Assembly: GCA_963575745.1 (NCBI GenBank)
Contig: CAUYUJ010008569.1
Span: 234,112-261,611, forward strand
Direction: 5' to 3'
Length of the DNA stretch: 27,500 bases
Source of the DNA: Prorocentrum cordatum
Lineage: Eukaryota > Sar > Dinophyceae > Prorocentrales > Prorocentraceae
In this document: in pieces, positions 1 through 9,689 of the stretch
How positions within the stretch are numbered: the stretch's first letter is position 1
Layout: each line of letters starts with the position of its first letter
Made by a program: the position numbers and the translations under genes
Notes under the pieces: model-generated
Told to the model about the DNA's origin: nothing
Databases searched by the model: none
The model's input: only the letters and a program-made list of their open reading frames with translations

Positions 1-920
1 CACTTGCGCAGCGGCATGGGATACGGCAGTGGGAAGGCAACGGGTTTCATCGGCTGCAAGGCTTGAGGCTACAAATGGAACTGGACCAACAAGACGGAGT
101 GTTTCAAGTGCAAGACCAAGCTCCTGCCGCCCGTCGGAGCACCGCCGCCTTTTTTGTCAGGAGCTTGGGCAGAAAATCCGAGGTATTCTTCGGGTTGGTC
201 AAGCTTCGGGCGCGGGCGGAGGACGAAGGCACCATGGCGGCAGGACCGCGCTATAAGTCTTGGAGTTGGGAGGACAAGGACGGGCATGATGAGGTGGCGC
301 AGCTGGCCGACCCGCTCTCCACCACTTCTCTCATCGCGAGCTTGGCGTCCTACCAGGGTGTTGGCGACGAGACGGACCCCACGATCAAGGCTGCCATGGA
401 CACGCTGCGACGCAAGGCTCAAGCAGAACAGGCAGCCAAGACAGCACCAGCGCCTCCCAAGCCGCGCACGGGGGCACAGCTGCTCGGCGACGCCACCCGA
501 GCGCCCAAGGACATCGATCACCGCATCGGCAAGCAAAGAAAGAAGCTCGTTGATGCGCAACTCTTCCTGGACGACCAAGAGAAGTACATGGCCAAGCTCG
601 AGCAGCAGCGGGTCGAGACGCTGCAGCAGCAGCGGGAGGCACTGGCGCAGGCCAACGCGGAGTCGGGTATCGAGGTGGTCAAGCCCGAGGAGAAAGTTGG
701 CAGCGGCGCGCCCAAGGTCAAGTTCGAGTTCGACGCGTCGCTCTTCGAGTGCCTCGAGGAGTGCGCCGTCACGCCCGAAGAGATGCAAAACATTCTGCAG
801 TGGAAGAAGGAGCTTGAGCTGTTCCAACAGGAGCATAAAGGCACGCTACAGGCAAAGTTCAAGTACATCGAAGACATGCACGAGAAAGCTAAGTTGGCAA
901 TGGCGGCCCCACAGGGAGAT
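1..920 (+). pseudogene. LINE N-terminal region: RanBP2-like zinc finger then coiled coil
   Basis: In frame 1 a finger-like stretch has C at 55-57, a TGA at 64-66 and C-F-K-C near 91-102, preceded by K-W-N-W. The spacing resembles a RanBP2-type finger (C-x2-C ... N ... C-x2-C) whose second cysteine codon became TGA; this is inference. The coding frame then moves to frame 3 between about 190 and 235 and stays open to 920. That part has an Ala/Pro-rich linker and a charged Lys/Glu/Gln helix (about 530-660) that should form a coiled coil, followed by more charged helix up to 905. Such N-termini usually serve RNA binding or RNP assembly in LINEs. The ATG at 63 is inside the finger region and is probably not a true start. 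Confidence 0.6.
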
Positions 921-967
921 TTTTATATATATATATATATAATAAAATAAAATAATATTATTAAGGC
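921..967. repeat. AT-rich microsatellite insertion inside the LINE reading frame
   Basis: A (TA)n run followed by AATAAAATAAAATAATATT-like sequence interrupts the reading frame between a GAT codon (918-920) and a GAA codon (968-970). Frame 3 is open before it and frame 2 after it, which fits a 47-bp insertion (47 = 3 x 15 + 2). Its composition is unlike the GC-rich flanks. No GT/GC-AG pair bounds it, so an intron is less likely. Confidence 0.7.
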
Positions 968-1234
968 GAAGAGGACACCGAGCCCAAGAGTGGGGCCACA
1001 GAAGTCCCAGCAGCAGCACCAGAGGCGGCGGCACCAGCGGCAGCGGCTACTACAGGCACTGGCAGCAGCGCAGCACCGTCGGGCAACCCGCTCAATCATG
1101 AGGAGAAGCAGAATATCCGCGACGCCAACAAGGCAGCCTTGGACCAGGCCAGGGCTGAGGAGCAGAAGGCAAAGACTGATGGGAAGACTGGCACGGGCAG
1201 TGTTTTGGCTGCAGCTCCTGGGCAGACTGTTTAG
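968..1234 (+). pseudogene. LINE Ala/Thr-rich linker upstream of the endonuclease
   Basis: Frame 2 is open from 968 to TAG 1232-1234. It gives an acidic start, a long Ala/Pro/Thr low-complexity stretch, then a charged helix rich in Glu, Lys and Gln. It continues the N-terminal region after the AT insertion. Between about 1232 and 1240 the coding frame shifts to frame 3, where the endonuclease begins. No motif beyond low complexity is visible. Confidence 0.5.
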
Positions 1235-1235
1235 C

Positions 1236-2075
1236 GCCGCCGAGAGCATCGAGAGCGCCGCGAACACGGAGACCGACACTGAGCCGTCCATTATGTTGTT
1301 CGGCAATATTGCAGAATGGGGACCGCAGAGTCAGAATTTCGTGGAAGGACCGAGCAGCAAGGAGTACGATTGTCTGGCTCTCGTCGAGACACACAATGGG
1401 CCAAGCGAGATCTTGAGTATAAAGAGTTCCTTGTAGAAAGAGGGTTGGAAGGCTGCGGCCACCCCCGCGGCCCCGAGCGGCAAATCTCAGCGTGGGCGCT
1501 CGGCAGGCGATGCGATTGAAGCACGGACTCATATCTAAGCTACATCTCTTGGGCATTGGAAAGTAAGTAGGACAAGCAGGGCGACACGGCGTTCGCCGGC
1601 TTCTGCCCCATGGTACTACACCATAGAGGGCAATTGCATCCTTGCCGCTGCGTACCTTCAGCCGAAGTTGCAGTTCAATCGGAGGAATAGAAAGATTATG
1701 GCAGCCCTCACGGCCTCTGCGAGGATGCAAAATGATCCCTGGCTCGTACTTGCAGATCGGAACTGCCTACCGATCGAGCTACTCACGCCGGGTTGGATCG
1801 AGCAGACGCAGGGTAAGATCGCCACGGGCCCCGGGAAGGTTGCTTGCGATAAAGGGCAAGGATTGCCCTACGACTACGGAGCGGCATCAGCTGGGTACAA
1901 GGGCGCGCTCACCATCACGAAGGCGCGGGCGGTACCATGGGCTACGCATTGTGGGTTGAAGATCCAGATGGCAAGTATAAAGCAGAGATGGTGGCACCGT
2001 ACTCTTGATCTCCCCACAGCGCCACCGACGACGCAAAGAGCCGAGAAGCATCGTGACCCCGAAGGCAAGAGAAGC
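1236..2075 (+). pseudogene. LINE apurinic-like (EEP) endonuclease domain
   Basis: The domain would nick target DNA for target-primed reverse transcription. It stays in frame 3 for about 800 bp with only two stops, TAG 1434-1436 and TAA 1536-1538. Diagnostic EEP residues are kept: Asn in F-G-N-I-A-E-W (Asn codon 1305-1307), the catalytic Glu in L-V-E-T-H (1386-1388), Asp and Asn in L-A-D-R-N-C (1755-1757, 1761-1763), and an Asp in Y-D-Y-G (1872-1874). A His in W-A-T-H-C near 1950 may be the remains of the final catalytic His. The C-terminal edge is uncertain because the frame degrades after about 2010. Confidence 0.75.
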
Positions 2076-2079
2076 AAGC

Positions 2080-3465
2080 ATAGCGACAAGCACTTACAAC
2101 GACGAGCGGCCTTGGAACTAAATCGCAGAGACGGTTTCGACTTACTTGGTCAAGATCCTGAGCCAGCGGCCCCGGACAGATCCCAGGCGAGCGAGGTGGT
2201 CGGTTCAACTTCGCCTCTTCCTACGACTGCTCCGTTCGCGATCGCCAGCGACACGTGGGAGCACGCCAAATTGGGACTGTCCAACATAGGATCTTGGCCC
2301 CACGCCGTTCCGAACCGTCGCTGCGACCCCAAGCTGGACCCCGGGCCCCAGGAGCCCCCAGGACAGGAGACCCGACCGTCAAACAGTTCTGCTGCGCCAG
2401 CGAATAACTGGCTGAAGCAGCGAGCCGCCCTGAGTCTTGGGACCCCGGGCACCGCCTCCAGCGGGGGCCCCTGGAGGCATCGCGACCCCGCGCCTTTTAC
2501 CACGCCCTCTTACAGGCCTCCCACAGTAAAGGCCCCACCAGAGATAGGGATACGAGATGAACGACGGCGACCGCAGGCTTATCGGGAGCGACCCCAGATT
2601 GCGCAGCAGCTGGCGACTCTCTGCGGCAGGTGGGCCACTACATTGGAGTTTGCAGTAACATTCGGAAGTACCATCGCATCAACGAGACGGTTGCCGCGGC
2701 AGGGCGAAAGGGTTTGACATCAAATGGAAAAAGAGCACGGCAGCACCAGGACGCCCCCACCTTCACAATCCAGAGGCAGACTAGTGGGCGATTACCCACA
2801 CACACACACGCGATTGCGATCAACGGCCTGGTCAAAAATAAGAAGGACCCCGAGCAGTTGACAGAGAGAAAGCAAGACTTTCAAAAACGAGCCCAGCAAG
2901 CCCACGGCATCAGCAAGCATAAGAAGGTCGAGATCACCAACCATTGGCAGCATCACGCGAACGACATCTTCAGCCCAGTCAAGCAGGAGCGGGAGGACGT
3001 GATCGAGCTGACCACTGAACTCGCAGGCGAAGCTGCACGACGGGCTTCAGCAGATGGGCGCAAGGGCTTCTTACGTGGGCGCAGGACATGTGGGAGAAGA
3101 CGCCAGGGGCATTACATCGCTGGACAAAAGACACCCCACCACCCCGCTCGGAGGACACGGTATCGGACACCACGGTGGCGGACCCTATACAGACTACGCA
3201 GCATAAGAGCGACACGTCGGCGAACAAGTGGACAGCAACACCTCAGAGGAAGGAAGCATTCAAGTCAGCACTACAGTTATGTCGTCAACGAGTTCAGCTA
3301 GAAGAACTCCCCGAGCTCGGGCTGCAAGACTTGAACGGGGCCATGAAGCGGATGGGGGTACAGAAAGATCGGGGCGACGACGGCATAGCCCCCCTGGACA
3401 CCGAGCGCCCCCCCCCGACCAAGGCAAGCTCGAGCACCTGCACATCATTCACGAGTCGGAACTGA
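2080..3465 (+). pseudogene. LINE linker between endonuclease and reverse transcriptase
   Basis: This stretch is the most scrambled part of the element. Frames 3, 2 and 1 each carry charged, helix-like protein text. Frame 2 (2630-3065) is rich in Lys, Gln and Glu. It passes to frame 1 near 3065, where W-A-Q-D-M-W-E-K and A-L-H-R-W-T-K follow. A segment with M-K-R-M-G-V-Q-K-D and D-D-G-I-A-P (about 3345-3390) resembles the helix and K-x-x-G-x-D-x-x-P segment that opens the RT domain in LINEs. The text between 2100 and 2620 is poorly coherent and may hold several indels. Confidence 0.55.
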
Positions 3466-4750
3466 ACCTCATGTGGCCCCCCAAAGATCCGCAGCACTAT
3501 CGGCGCTATCACAGGCAGACCAGTAGGAGGTGACCGAGTTCTGGGGTTACTACTTATGACAGTACGGATCTGGCCCCGCATGCGGTCAGGCGCAGTGGAG
3601 TCATGGACACAGCAGCTAGAGGATCACTGGGGCACTGCGCTCAGAGGGTCGTCGGTTTTGAAGGCGGCGCTTCTACGCGCGACCCTCGGCGAGACAGGAC
3701 AAGCCATGGGGATCGCACGCAGAACTCTTTGCTGACACGGAGCAGTTCTACGATTATCTTGATCTTGGTTGGTTGAAACATGCTGGCGTTCAGTTGGAAG
3801 TTTCACCGGCTGTTAGGGCTTTGGAGGTGGAAGCTTTCTTGGGGCCGAGGCATCTCAAACATACTGGTTGGATTGGGCCCAGAATCGGCCCGGCCTGCTC
3901 CATAGTAGCAGGGTCGGCTCAAAGCACCAGATTTGCAAGAGTCCATGCGCCCCCTCTCCTTGATGCAGCCCAGAAACGCCTGCAGGCAGCTGGGCTTTGG
4001 ACGCATGTCGACGACTTGGCGGGCAGAGTCGAAGGCCCCGAAAAAGGTAGTGGAATACCAGATGGCGGAGCTCGCGGACGAGTTTATGAAGAAGGCAGCA
4101 AGCAGAAATCTTAAGATTTCACCGATGACAGCACTAGTGGCTTCGAACCCTCAGCTACGACGACGGATCCGGAAAAGGTTTGCGCGGCAGGGGCCCCCAG
4201 GCAAGCACCAAGCGGACATGGTCGACCTGGGCGCCGACGTCAGCGGCATGGGCAAGCGCTCTCAGACAAAAAGGCTAGAGCACGACAAAGGTAAGCGATG
4301 CAGCGCGCGGGCAAGATCCTGCGGCTGCGACGTCAGGCCACCAGAGCCGCGAAGATCACGCAGGGCCTCTTCTCGACGGGCGCGGCACCGCAAGCTACGT
4401 TCGGGCACGAGGTCTGGGGGGTCGCACCCAGGCGGGTATTACACCTTCGACGGATGGCTATGCGATCGGCTGCGGGACCAGGCCCAGGGCGATGTTTATC
4501 GACTGAAATGGCAGTGTTATATCATCTCAAAGACCCGGGTATATCTCTACGACGGCAGCCGGTTAGCGAATGGTTGCACCAATGGCTTCCCCACCCAGAA
4601 CTTCACGACGGAGTGCGGCAGATCTGGGCACCGACGTACCGAAGCCTTCTTCGAGCTGGCACTAAGATGCGGCATAAGGTTCACGGGCCCGTCGCCGCCT
4701 TGCAGGCGACTCCTATCACGGCAGGGTGGAAGCCAGTTCAATCAGCATAA
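3440..4750 (+). pseudogene. LINE reverse transcriptase domain
   Basis: RNA-templated DNA synthesis. Frame 1 (3478-3735) has G-G-D-R-V-L-G-L-L and R-I-W-P-R-M-R, equivalent to the G-x-R-P-I/L...Y-R box of LINE RTs. From 3722 the code moves to frame 2: motif A is A-D-T-E-Q-F-Y-D with Asp at 3734-3736, motif B-like text is C-S-I-V-A-G-S, and the catalytic box is H-V-D-D at 4004-4015 (Y replaced by H). Frame 3 then carries the V-D-L-G-A-D text (about 4220-4240), and frame 2 from about 4298 has the thumb with a G-H-E-V-W-G-like segment. A TAA at 4748-4750 interrupts frame 2. Both catalytic Asp of H-V-D-D are retained. Confidence 0.8.
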
Positions 4751-5167
4751 TGGAAGCGACCCACACCACAAGGAGGCGAAGAATGGCGATTACCGTTTAG
4801 AGACCAGCAGGGCAGATGCGATGTGGACGCGATCGAGTACATTCAGCTCCTGGAAGATCTCGAAACCGACTTGGACACGGCGAGGTGGAAGCAAGCGGCC
4901 ATGCACCCACACGGCGAAGATTTGTGCAATGGAGGCGACGTCTGGCAGATCGGCAGAGAGCAAAAGCGGCACGCGGACAAGGCTGAATGGCACGATTGGG
5001 CTCTCAACAACGTCGTCGTTACAGGTGGACAATGGCCAAGAGCTAGGCAAATCCAAGCCGGCTACGAATGCGATTCGGACATCTGCGGTCGGTGCAAACA
5101 GGAGCCAGAGACCCTTTTCCATCGTATCTTCACCTGCCCTTGTAACAAGGGGGAGCGAGGCATCTGA
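4751..5167 (+). pseudogene. LINE post-RT region with Cys/His finger
   Basis: Frame 2 continues after TAA 4748-4750 without another stop to TGA 5165-5167. A Trp- and acid-rich stretch is followed by a finger, C-G-R-C then E-P-E-T-L-F-H-R-I-F-T-C (about 5088-5140), i.e. C-x2-C-x8-H-x4-C. This matches the zinc-binding element that follows the RT in many LINEs and is thought to help RNA or target binding. The code then slips to frame 3 just before the RNase H domain. Confidence 0.7.
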
Positions 5168-5870
5168 GGAGACAGAGTACCTTGCGACGAAAGCGCTGGC
5201 AGGAGTTGATGCTCAGCCAGCGTTATGGTTGCGAGGTATTCCGCCGAAGGAGCTCACACACCCGATCGTCTCCGACATCGACAGGCAGGACTACGTCAGG
5301 TTTGGTTCCTTCGAGCAAGCCAGAGCCCCCGGCAGAAGACTAAACATCTTCGGAGACGGATCGGGAAGAATACACGGAGCAGATCCCAGGCGCAGAAGGG
5401 TCGGCATCGGAGTAGCAGCCATGAAGATGATCGATGGGGAGTGGAACATGACAGCGGGCACGATGGCAGATCTACCTGGACGGCGGCAGACGGCACCTAG
5501 GGCAGAGCTCACAGCTTTCGCGATCGCGATCGAAGAGTCTATTGGAGATATCGTCTACGTCACAGACCACTACCCGTTGCTCAACGCTTGGATTAAAGGC
5601 AAAGCTCGAGACCCAGAACGCGGTGAGAATGCAGATATATGGGCACGCATCAAGCGAGCCATCATGGACAACGAGCAACGGCACATCGAGGTGGAGTGAA
5701 CGCCCCCCCATCAGGATGACGACGAGGCGGAAGTGGCCAACCCGATTTTCGCGGTGGGCAACAGCTTCGCGGACGCACTGGCGATTGGCAGCAGAGCCGT
5801 CTTGGGAAAGGGTATGCCAACCGCTGCCGCGCACGGACGAGCGGGATGCGATTTGCGCCCATGGTCGACT
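5160..5870 (+). pseudogene. LINE RNase H domain with one TGG-to-TGA nonsense change
   Basis: Removes RNA from the RNA-DNA hybrid. Frame 3 shows the acidic core in order: Asp in G-D-G-S (5355-5357), Glu in R-A-E-L-T-A (5505-5507), Asp in V-T-D-H-Y-P (5565-5567) and the last Asp in G-N-S-F-A-D-A-L-A (5772-5774). A TGA at 5697-5699 sits exactly where the family has the Trp of the 'E-W-x-P-x-H' strand, and the same frame goes on with T-P-P-H-Q. A single Trp-to-stop mutation therefore explains the break. This is the best preserved part of the element. After about 5800 the frame becomes uncertain. Confidence 0.82.
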
Positions 5871-6111
5871 CCGAGCACGACAAGCGCTGGCCGACTCAGC
5901 GGACACGGATCCTTGGTGTGCCGAACGACCGACGACAGCCAAGCTCAAAGTAAAGATCGATAAGCAAAAGTCGTGGCCGAGAAGTCAAAGCGCAACATGG
6001 TCAGGCTACATCTGACACCATGTCAGTGAATGGACGAAGTACGGCTTTTCGTTATGTGCCAAATGCGCGGTGCATGGTTGCTCCACTCGAGAACCTCCAC
6101 CCGGTGCTTGA
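5870..6111 (+). pseudogene. LINE C-terminal tail with Cys-rich finger
   Basis: Frame 1 carries a basic stretch (Lys/Thr-rich, about 5935-5975), then S-G-Y-I, a TGA at 6013-6015, and in the same frame S-E-W-T-K-Y-G-F-S-L-C-A-K-C-A-V-H-G-C, ending at TGA 6109-6111. The C-x2-C-x3-H-x-C cluster looks like a terminal zinc-binding module. Its place directly after RNase H and its frame agreement support it as the true end of the polyprotein. The finger class is not assigned. Confidence 0.55.
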
Positions 6112-6790
6112 GCGACTCCATGTCCTGCAGGCTTTCTCCTAACTCGACGCCGTGTGCGTGGAGGAGGTGGCTCAGCAATTGGCGGTGTGGTGGCCGAATA
6201 TGCTGCTGCGGTACATTTGGATCAAGAAGTTCCTGATAGTGCATATGCCTGGCTAGCCTGGCTTGTTCTGCTTCCAGGGCCGCCTTCGGCGGGCCTTTGT
6301 AACCCGAGTAGTTTCCATCACGGATGCGGTTCAACGCCTCCTGGCCATTCTTGGTGATTACTTCATCGCAGTACACCAAGCATGTATAGTTGACACAATA
6401 CCTGGCCTGGACGCGGAGCAGATGCAGGCGATGGATTATTGCGACCCTGATGCGCAGCACGACCTTGAAGACTTGTTCGACGAGGCGAGTCCAGATTGCA
6501 GCAGACTGGACAACCACAAATATGTGCAGCAAGTTCATCCTCGACGGCATTGGTACAGCCCGCTGGAGAGCAGATTGAACTGGAGTTACTTCACGACGAT
6601 GAGGAGATGTACCCGTCGTCTGCCAGCGGCGAGTCAGGGGTTCCGCCTTCTGGGTCCCTCGCCGCCGCCGCCGCTCGCCCGTCCGTCGCGAACCCCAGTG
6701 CGCCCGAGACCTTGGCACCTGGAGTGGGCCCCCACCGTGCCCAAAGGGCCGACGAGCGGCGGTGGAACTGGATGGATGATGTGATTCCAC
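6112..6790 (-). CDS. Hypothetical minus-strand coding piece abutting the LINE 3' end
   Basis: The minus strand is open from 6790 down to 6023. The convincing part lies between about 6430 and 6115: it has balanced composition, C/G-leaning third positions and a charged helical stretch (G-Q-E-A-L-N-R-I-R-D-G, then E-A-E-Q-A-R-L-A-R). The first 90 residues from the 6790 end are Arg/Pro-rich and look like non-coding shadow. The lowest 90 bp overlap the LINE C-terminus and are also probably shadow. It could be a fragment of another retroelement or an exon. Function not recognised. A forward frame over 6263-6784 is also open and cannot be excluded. Confidence 0.25.
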
Positions 6791-6862
6791 GGGGTCGCCG
6801 CGCCGTGCAGGGGCTTCTGTGCCTGCACGAGGTGGGGGGGGGCAGTGGCGTGCCTAACCCAA

Positions 6863-7162
6863 TCCTCCTCCTTCTCCTCTTCCTCTTCCTCCTCCTCCTC
6901 CTCTCCCTCCTCCTCCTCCTCCTCTTCCTCATCCTCCTCCTCCCCTCCTCTCCGCCGCCTCCTCCTCCTCCTCCTCCTCCTCCTCCTCCTCCTCCTCCTC
7001 CTCCTCCTCCTCCTCCTCCTCCTCCTCCCCCTCCTCCTACTCCTACTCCTCCAGCCTCCTCCAGCCAGCCTCCTCCAGCCTCCTCCTCCTCCTCCTCCTC
7101 CTCCTCCTCCTCCTCCTCCTCCTCCTCCTCCTCCTCCTCCTCCTCCTCATCATCATATCATC

Positions 7163-7195
<33 letters not shown>

Positions 7196-7553
7196 TCTCC
7201 TTTTCGCCTCCTCATCCTCCTTCTCCTCGTCCTCCTCCTCCATTTCCCCCCTCCTCTCCTCCTCTTCTCCTCCCCCTCCTCCTCCTCCTCCTCCTCCTCC
7301 TCCTCCTCCTCCTCCTCCTCCTCCTCCTCTCCTCCTCCTCCTCTCCCTCCTCCTCCTCCTCCTCCTCCTCCTCCTCCTCCTCCTCCTCCTCCTCCTCCTC
7401 CTCCTCCTCCTCCTCCTTTCCCGCCTCCTCCTCCTCTCTTCCTCCTCCTTCTCCCCCTCCTCCTCCTCCTCCTTCTCCTCCTGCGCCTCCTCCTCATCCT
7501 CCTCCTCCTCCTCCTCCTCCTCCTCCCTCCTCCTCCTCCTCATCATCATCATT

Positions 7554-7638
<85 letters not shown>

Positions 7639-7954
7639 ATCATCATCCTTCTCCTTTTCGCCTCTCATCCTCCTTCTCCTCGTCCTCCTCCTCCATTTCC
7701 CCCTCCTCCTCCTCCTCCTCCTCCTCTCTTCTCCTCCCCCTCCTCCTCCTCCTCCTCCTCCTCCTCCTCCTCCTCCTCCTCTCCTCCTCCTCCTCCTCCT
7801 CCTCCTCCTCCTCCTCTCCTCCTCCTCCTCCTCCTCCTCCTCCTCCTCCTCCTCCTCCTCCTCCTCCTCCTCCTCCTCCTCCTCCTCCTCCTCTTCCTCC
7901 TTTTTGTTCCTCCTCTCCTTCGTCCTCCCCATGTTCTTCCTCCCTCACTCCCCC
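6863..7954 (+). repeat. 1.1-kb polypyrimidine microsatellite, (CCT)n with CAT blocks
   Basis: Almost only C and T on the + strand, in CCT/CTC/TCC register, with many 1-3-bp imperfections. Two blocks of (CAT)n interrupt it at about 7148-7192 and 7541-7647. All long reading frames here translate to Ser, Pro, Leu, Gly, Glu, Arg or Met homopolymers and are not genes. Homopurine-homopyrimidine mirror-like tracts of this length are known to form triplex (H-DNA) structures. Confidence 0.97.
7191..7703 (+). repeat. Internal duplication within the polypyrimidine tract
   Basis: A non-periodic 59-bp signature (CTTCTCCTTTTCGCCTC ... CTCGTCCTCC ... CATTTCCCC) occurs at 7191-7249 and again at 7645-7703, 454 bp apart, with one 1-bp indel. 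Each copy directly follows a CAT block containing a CAATCAT interruption. The signature is complex enough to show that the whole CAT-plus-CCT segment was copied as a unit, not that both grew by slippage alone. Confidence 0.85.
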
Positions 7955-8269
7955 AGACGCCCTGGTTGCTTGCGACGAAGCGCGCAGGAGCGCGGGCCCT
8001 TGCACACTGATCTGGGGCGCCGCCTGCGGCGATGGCGCCAGCAGGCACGATCAGGCGCGCTTCGGGGAGCGGGTATCCCCCGACCCGCCCCAGTTGTCGG
8101 CGACGTTGCTGCTGCCAGCCAGAGACAGTGCTGTCGCATGAGGGGCCTTTTTTCCCCGCCGGGATGGCCCCATTCCAGCTCGGGTGCGTCCTGGTTGTGG
8201 CCGCATGCTCGCCCTTCTTGCACGTTCCTGCGTTCACCCGTCTCTTCTCGGACTTGCCTCTCTGGATCA
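7955..8269. other. Unassigned GC-rich spacer
   Basis: No coherent coding text, RNA gene or repeat was seen between the polypyrimidine tract and the foldback element. Open frames on both strands are short and Arg/Pro/Gly-biased. Confidence 0.5.
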
Positions 8270-8462
8270 GCGGCGAGCGAGGGGGGGAAGTGAGAAGGGG
8301 CAGGCCTTCTCAGAAGGTTCGGAATCCCCCCGGCATGTGAGAAGTTGTTTAAGCTTTCCCGGAAAACACGAACAAATGTTCAAAAGGCGCGAGGGGTTCT
8401 GAGAAGCCCCGCCGCCTTCTGAGAAATCCTTCTCCTTCTCACTTCTCCCCCTCGCTCGCCGC
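8270..8462. mobile_element. 193-bp foldback (MITE-like) element with 48-bp terminal inverted repeats
   Basis: The left arm 8270-8317 and the right arm 8415-8462 are inverted copies, 43 of 48 bases alike by eye. The outer 29 bp (GCGGCGAGCGAGGGGG...) match at 28 of 29. The arms contain TTCTCAGAAGG, itself a near palindrome (CCTTCTCAGAAGG at 8305-8317). The 97-bp loop has no coding text. Size and structure fit a non-autonomous TIR element or foldback sequence. No clear target-site duplication was found next to the arms, so mobility is inferred only from shape. Confidence 0.65.
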
Positions 8463-9083
8463 AGACTGGAGGCATGCCAATACATGCTCCTCCTCCCGCC
8501 CTTCCTGCTCGTCTTCGCCAGCTGCCCTGCTTCGTTCTAAGCCGCTGCCCCGCTAGCCTCTGGCTTCTGCGCTCCGCCACGGCCCCTTGCCCCCTGGCTG
8601 GTGCCGGAATAGGGCCTGGTGCCCCGCGGCAGCTCTGGTCATCTCAGGGCTTGGCGCCCTTCGTGCGAAGGGCTGACGGTCGGAATGGGGAACGTGAGTT
8701 GCCCCCCATCGGCGCTCGGGGTGAGAGCTTTCAGCAAGACGGCGAGCAGACCGCTGCAGTGCCGACTGCCGAGTCTACACTGGGCCGAGTGCTTGCTGGT
8801 CATCCGCCGCGTCAGACATTGGGCGTCGCTGGGGCTGACCTTGCCCTGCGGCGCCGCATGCCTGCCATTCGTTGGCATGGCGCCGCTTCGGGTGCAAGCT
8901 GCGACGCGGGCCGGCTCCTGCCGTTGTGCGGCAGGGCGCCGGGCGCGGCGTAGGGCCCTCGGCTCCCCGCTCTGGCCCTCCCCGCCCCGCCACGCCCTGC
9001 ACTCGAGAGTGCTGGGGGGGGTCGGGAGGCACTTGGGGGAACCATTGTACAACGGGAGGGCCCGCCGCACTGGGGCAAGCCCG
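8463..9083. other. Unassigned GC-rich stretch with one perfect short hairpin
   Basis: No recognisable gene. Several open frames on both strands reflect high GC. A perfect inverted repeat, GCCCTTCG-TG-CGAAGGGC, lies at 8656-8673; its role is unknown and it could be chance. Confidence 0.4.
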
Positions 9084-9309
9084 CCTCCTCCTCCTCCTCC
9101 TCCTCCTCCTCCTCCTCCTCCTCCTCCTCCTCCTCCTCCTCCTCCTCCTCCTCTCCTCCTCCTCCCTCCTCCTCCCTCCTCCTCCTCCCTCCTCCTCCTC
9201 CTCCTCCCTCCTCCTCCTCCTCCTCCCTCCTCCCTCCTCCTCAACCCTCCTCCTCCTCCTCCTCTCCTCCTCCTCCTCCTCCTCCTCCTCCTCCTCCTCC
9301 TCCTTCTCC

Positions 9310-9354
<45 letters not shown>

Positions 9355-9484
9355 GCATCATCATCATCATCCTCGTCCTCTTCCTTCTCCTCCTCCTCCT
9401 CCTCCTCCTCCTCTCCTCCTCCTCCTCCTCCTCCTCCTCCTCCTCCTCCTCCTCCTCCTCCTCCTCCCCCTCCTCCCACTCCTC
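9084..9484 (+). repeat. Polypyrimidine microsatellite 2, (CCT)n - (CAT)n - (CCT)n
   Basis: About 400 bp of CCT/TCC repeats with a central (CAT)n block at about 9310-9371, followed by CCTCGTCCTCTTCCTTCTCC and more CCT. The order CCT, CAT, 'CTCGTCCTC', CCT repeats the layout of the larger tract at 6863-7954, which suggests common ancestry of the two tracts. It is followed by an alternating GC run (9488-9501) with Z-DNA potential. Confidence 0.95.
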
Positions 9485-9689
9485 CCGCGGGCGCGCGCGC
9501 GCATCACCTCCGTGCGGACGGGCCGGGCGGGCGGAACTTTCGCGGGCGGGAGTACGGCTCCTGAGAGACAGGGGCGCAGGCGCCACGGGGTCTTGAAAAG
9601 AGTCACGACGGATGTTTGTTTAGCCGTTTCGAGCATCGAGTGGCGTTCGGCCTCCTTCGGCCTATCCCGCCACCGTGCCTGGCTTGTGG

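Larger units (their letters stand above)
1..6111 (+). mobile_element. Decayed LINE-type non-LTR retrotransposon, nearly full length, 5' end outside the window
   Basis: One polyprotein can be followed by eye through all three forward frames. The order is N-terminal zinc finger and coiled coil, EEP endonuclease, RT with D and HVDD boxes, C-x2-C-x8-H-x4-C finger, RNase H with its acidic residues, and a last Cys-rich finger ending at TGA 6109-6111. That order (EN-RT-RNase H, no LTRs) is known from LINEs of the I/R1-like type and from dinoflagellate LINE families. At least six frame changes and several in-frame stops (TGA 64-66, TAG 1434, TAA 1536, TAA 4748, TGA 5697, TGA 6013) show it is dead. 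No target-site duplication or 3' tail was found after 6111. The exact clade is not assigned. Confidence 0.85.

Noticed and set aside
6496-8293. Very long forward and reverse reading frames over the CCT tracts (Ser/Pro/Leu and Gly/Glu/Arg/Met runs)
   Set aside because: They are translations of trinucleotide repeats that lack stops in every frame, with no domain text at either end beyond the repeat.
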